Below, piece after piece: positions 61,224 through 64,000 of a DNA stretch of 64,000 bases; the first letter of the stretch is position 1; the number at the start of each line of letters is the position of its first letter. The DNA is from Lachnospiraceae bacterium (lineage in GTDB: Bacteria > Bacillota > Clostridia > Lachnospirales > Lachnospiraceae): the NCBI GenBank assembly GCA_016291655.1, contig JAEEYF010000041.1, positions 1 to 64,000 on the forward strand. Reading direction: 5' to 3'. Under the pieces are notes generated by a model, which saw only the letters and a program-made list of their open reading frames with translations, made no database searches and had not been told where the DNA came from. The translations under genes were made by a program, and so were the position numbers.

Positions 61224-62989
61224 GAAAGCTGCGAAAGCGCCGATATATCCGTGGTTGCGACAAGTGAGTAATTTGTATGATAGATCACAAAACCCGGCTT
61301 CGCATTTGCGGGTTTTTTGACCTCCTTCTTTCTGACATAGTCCACTTCCACTTTTCCGTTTTTTGCCGCACTTGAAAAATGCGCGGCCAACGCTCCCGCA
61401 TATTCAAAAGCCTTGTCCGGAAGCTCCTCGTTTCCGCTCTGCATTATGACATGCGATCCGGGACAACCTTTCGCATGAAACCACCAGTCGTTTCCGCCTG
61501 CGAGTCCGAAGGTGAGCTCATCGTTTTGCAGATTGTTCTTTCCCACATAAAAATGTATTCCCTCCGGAGATACAAAATGCATAGGATTACTCTTGACCTT
61601 TGCTTTGCCGTTCCCTTTGCCGTTTTTCTGCGCATGGGATCTGATGTATCCGCTGTCCGTCAATTCCTTCTTGATCTGTACCAGATCGTTCTCCTCAGTG
61701 GCGATCTCAAGAGAGAGCGCTATACTGTTCAAATGCTCCAGCGCACTTTTTGTTTCTTCCATGTAAACGGACAAGGCTTCAAACGTCCTTTTGAGCTTTG
61801 AATATCTGTCAAAATATTTTTTTGCGTTCTGAATGGGTGTGAGCTCCGGGTCAAGCGGAATAACGGTTTCTTCTCCGGTATAATAATCAAAGGCTTTAAA
61901 TGACCTGTCTCCCGCTTCCTTACCGTATCCGTAGGCAGTGAGCAATTCACCGTACACCCTGTATTTGTCTCTTTTTAATGTATCTTCCAGTTGCTTTTGC
62001 TGAAGCGAAAGCTTCTTCGCTTCCCTCTCGACGGCAGTGCTCACGATCTTTCGCAGATCCGCCGATTTTTGCCTGATCGCGGTTATTGCATTCTTTTCCG
62101 AATAAAAATCATAAAGCAGTGCCGAAACGGAAGTGTATGCCTTCTCTTCCATCTCCGGATTTTTGTACTCGGTAAGAGGTATGACCGAAAACTCCTTCGG
62201 AACACCGTTCTCAAGGATCATGAAGGGCTTAAAGTTTCCTTCCTTCACATCCTCCATTATTCTCGAGATGCATTTAAAGAGGTGTAAGCCAAAATCATCC
62301 GACAATTCATTTGCCGGAATCCTGCCGTCTATTCCCGCTCTTCTGACCATCTCCTCCGCAGCCTGCGGACTGATGCCGGTAAGCCCTGTATAGATAGCCT
62401 TGGAGATCGGAAGATTTGACGAAAGGACTGCTGTTCTGAATCGATCCGTATCCATACACAGAGGGTCCGCTTTTTCTCCCGCCCCCGGAAGGAAATAATC
62501 TCTTCCCGGAAGCACCTCTCTGACGGAACTCATAAAAGAGTTTACCCTTTTTACTGAATCCAGTATCTTGTAATTTTCATCACATAAAATAATGTTGCTG
62601 TGCTTACCCATTATCTCGACGATCAGGTGTTTCAATCTCACATCCCCCATTTCGTCAAGATGTTCTACGGTAAGATCCACGACTCTTTCAAGCCCCGTTC
62701 CTTTTCCGAACCCCTGATGTATATCGACCAGCCTTGCACTGTTGAAATGCTTTCTCAGGAGCATGCAAAAAGCAGGCGCCGTCATCGGGCTCTGCTTGTT
62801 CTCCTCTGTCAGATAGATCAGAGGAAGCGAAGCATTGGCCGATATGAGAAGCCTTAAGTTTTCTTCCGCTTTCACGGTCAGCAGTATTTCATCTTTTTCC
62901 GGCTGAGCTATCTTGGATATCCTTCCGCCCTTTATGCGACGGTTCAGTTCTTCCGTAAGACAGGCTACCGTAATTCCGTCAAACGCCAT
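61220..62989 (-). CDS. rqcH: Ribosome quality control protein RqcH (NFACT, FbpA-like)
   Basis: A 589-residue NFACT protein that binds 50S subunits with stalled peptidyl-tRNA and adds C-terminal alanine tails. N-terminal NFACT-N domain starts MAFDGITVACLTEEL with the RIKGGRISKIAQP block; helix-hairpin-helix (GISPQAAEEMVRRAG) follows; long coiled coil (about 300-430); NFACT-R domain with GKNNLQNDELTF and DWWFHAKGCPGSHV. The ATG at 62989 lies inside the end of the preceding PHP gene (GGGGGAC upstream). The second ribosome-rescue route here besides tmRNA/SmpB. Confidence 0.94.
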   Translation of the reverse strand: MAFDGITVACLTEELNRRIKGGRISKIAQPEKDEILLTVKAEENLRLLISANASLPLIYLTEENKQSPMTAPAFCMLLRKHFNSARLVDIHQGFGKGTGLERVVDLTVEHLDEMGDVRLKHLIVEIMGKHSNIILCDENYKILDSVKRVNSFMSSVREVLPGRDYFLPGAGEKADPLCMDTDRFRTAVLSSNLPISKAIYTGLTGISPQAAEEMVRRAGIDGRIPANELSDDFGLHLFKCISRIMEDVKEGNFKPFMILENGVPKEFSVIPLTEYKNPEMEEKAYTSVSALLYDFYSEKNAITAIRQKSADLRKIVSTAVEREAKKLSLQQKQLEDTLKRDKYRVYGELLTAYGYGKEAGDRSFKAFDYYTGEETVIPLDPELTPIQNAKKYFDRYSKLKRTFEALSVYMEETKSALEHLNSIALSLEIATEENDLVQIKKELTDSGYIRSHAQKNGKGNGKAKVKSNPMHFVSPEGIHFYVGKNNLQNDELTFGLAGGNDWWFHAKGCPGSHVIMQSGNEELPDKAFEYAGALAAHFSSAAKNGKVEVDYVRKKEVKKPANAKPGFVIYHTNYSLVATTDISALSQLS

Positions 62990-63803
62990 AGATGCCGTCC
63001 CCCACAAGTTTGGAATAATGGGCATCGGAACCGTAGGTCAGTCTCGTTCCGCCCAGCAATCTGTATCTTTCCATGATCTCATCAGAGGGATGTACATGTT
63101 TCAGGCGTGTGAACGCTCCCTTTGTATTGATCTCCAGCGCCTGTCCTCTTTTGATTATGATCTTCAAAATCTCATCAATGATCTTTTCATTTTTGGCACA
63201 GACGCCCTTAAAGTACTCCTCGAGTGTACAGTCTATGAGTTCCTCCGGTACATATCTCACCACATAATCCATATGGGCAAGGGAAGTAAAGAAATCATAT
63301 TCCTTTACACAATCAAGCATATTTTTAAAATACTCTTCAATAAGCCTGTCCGCACCATACTTAAACCATGCCTCGGGATAGTAAGGCTCTTCATCATTCA
63401 CCAGATGGACAGAACCGAGCACCACATCAAACCTGTATTTGTCCACTGCCTCCCTGTAAAGCTTTACCAGATCCGGTCTTTGGGGTCTTAGCCCAAGTTC
63501 TATGCCCGACAGTATCGTTATCCTGTCCCCGTAGATCCTTCTCATTTTTTCAAGTTCCTTAAAATAAGCCTCGATATCAAAAGTAAAAAGAGGTCTTGCG
63601 TCAAAATCCGGGTGGTATTTTTCCCAATCATCTCCCGCTGCCTGCCTGAGATCTTCCCTGTACCGTTCGGGATAATCCGCATCCCAGTGCTCGGTAAAAG
63701 CGATCCTTCCGAGGCCTCTCTCTATAGCAACTTCCACCGACTCGCTCATTATCGCATTCGAGTCCGTGGAAAAACACGTATGTAAGTGTAGATCTTCTTT
63801 CAT
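62979..63803 (-). CDS. PHP-family histidinol-phosphatase (HisK-like)
   Basis: A 274-residue PHP metallophosphatase. Metal-binding motifs: HLHTCFSTD at 6-14, FTEHWD, GIELGLRPQ, GSVHLV, AHMDYVVRY and YGSDAHY, the full set. It resembles HisJ/HisK histidinol-phosphatases of histidine synthesis, but no his genes are near, so another phosphoester substrate is possible. It overlaps rqcH by 11 bases. Confidence 0.85.
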   Translation of the reverse strand: MKEDLHLHTCFSTDSNAIMSESVEVAIERGLGRIAFTEHWDADYPERYREDLRQAAGDDWEKYHPDFDARPLFTFDIEAYFKELEKMRRIYGDRITILSGIELGLRPQRPDLVKLYREAVDKYRFDVVLGSVHLVNDEEPYYPEAWFKYGADRLIEEYFKNMLDCVKEYDFFTSLAHMDYVVRYVPEELIDCTLEEYFKGVCAKNEKIIDEILKIIIKRGQALEINTKGAFTRLKHVHPSDEIMERYRLLGGTRLTYGSDAHYSKLVGDGIYGV

Positions 63804-63872
63804 TTAATGCCTGCTTTCAATACGCCGCTGACAACGTCGGCAGACACATTTTACTTTATGACTTGAATTCAG

Positions 63873-64000
63873 TCAAGAGTCACGGTCCGAACAATGATCA
63901 TTCCGTATTCTCCCTCCCTTCCCGGAGCTTTCAGCGTCTCCGGAAAGGGTTCAAAGCATATGACGATCTCATCCCCTTTACACGCCCGGGTAAAACCTTC
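63873..64000 (-). CDS. Partial C-terminus of an unidentified protein
   Basis: The minus strand is open from the window edge to TGA at 63873-63875 (42 codons): ACKGDEIVICFEPFPETL, then APGREGEYGMIIVRTVTLD. It looks like the end of a beta-rich protein, but too little is visible to assign it. Confidence 0.45.

Overview
This 64 kb window comes from a low-to-moderate GC Gram-positive anaerobe, most likely a Lachnospiraceae member (Clostridia, gut or rumen, Butyrivibrio-like). The evidence is IreB, RNase J, YicC, RqcH and TrmR/TrhP together with HydF ([FeFe]-hydrogenase maturation), GerW (sporulation), an LplABC-type sugar importer, a GH51 arabinofuranosidase and RhaD. Several exported proteins carry Thr-Pro-rich stalks, SH3 and DUF6273-like domains. 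Nearly every gene lies on the minus strand; only pyrBI and an HPr-like gene are on plus.

Layout, left to right. (1) 0.3-5.3 kb: importer operon lplB-lplC-lplA-yesL. (2) 5.4-6.8 kb: pyrB-pyrI. (3) 6.8-9.7 kb: operon of a helical protein, a small protein, DUF2953 and gerW. (4) 9.9-11.8 kb: rhomboid-like and CPBP membrane proteins. (5) 12.0-14.5 kb: arfA with a clear promoter and operator-like palindrome, and rhaD. (6) 14.5-18.7 kb: argS followed by a DUF234-type ATPase and an SH3 membrane protein. (7) 18.9-28.4 kb: an eleven-gene run mtaB-ireB-ruvX-DUF1292-rnj-mltG-like-trmR-trhP-AI-2E exporter-gtrA-rRNA methyltransferase, preserving the Bacillus yrzL-yrrK-yrzB-yrrL-yrrM-yrrN/O order with RNase J inserted. 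(8) 28.5-33.3 kb: HPr-like protein, thiI, TPR-GGDEF protein, membrane-anchored foldase-like protein. (9) 33.5-38.2 kb: membrane and surface proteins. (10) 38.2-41.9 kb: hydF-nadE-HD operon. (11) 41.95-48.8 kb: AT-rich accessory cluster directly downstream of ssrA. (12) 48.9-53.4 kb: secG-rnr-smpB-[glycosyltransferase]-ssrA. (13) 53.5-56.8 kb: gap, pgk, tpiA. (14) 56.9-63.9 kb: rpoZ, yicC, an ArsR-like regulator with a large effector domain, two CobW-type GTPases, rqcH and a PHP phosphatase.

The best candidate for an undescribed system is the accessory cluster at 41,951-48,776: a regulator with a helix-turn-helix at each end of a helical-repeat body, a small exported beta-rich protein, an FtsX/MacB-type permease, a membrane-anchored extracytoplasmic protein, a LolD/MacB-type ATPase, and an FtsX-like permease fused to a CPBP intramembrane protease. 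Four of its genes are translationally coupled. The layout resembles bacteriocin or toxin export/self-immunity loci, but the function is inference. Its terminator shares its 3' arm with the ribosome binding site of hydF.

Starts were moved from the longest open frame wherever a Shine-Dalgarno sequence clearly favours another codon. No tRNA, rRNA, CRISPR array, insertion sequence or phage gene was seen, and no gene-free stretch exceeds 300 bases apart from the one occupied by ssrA.
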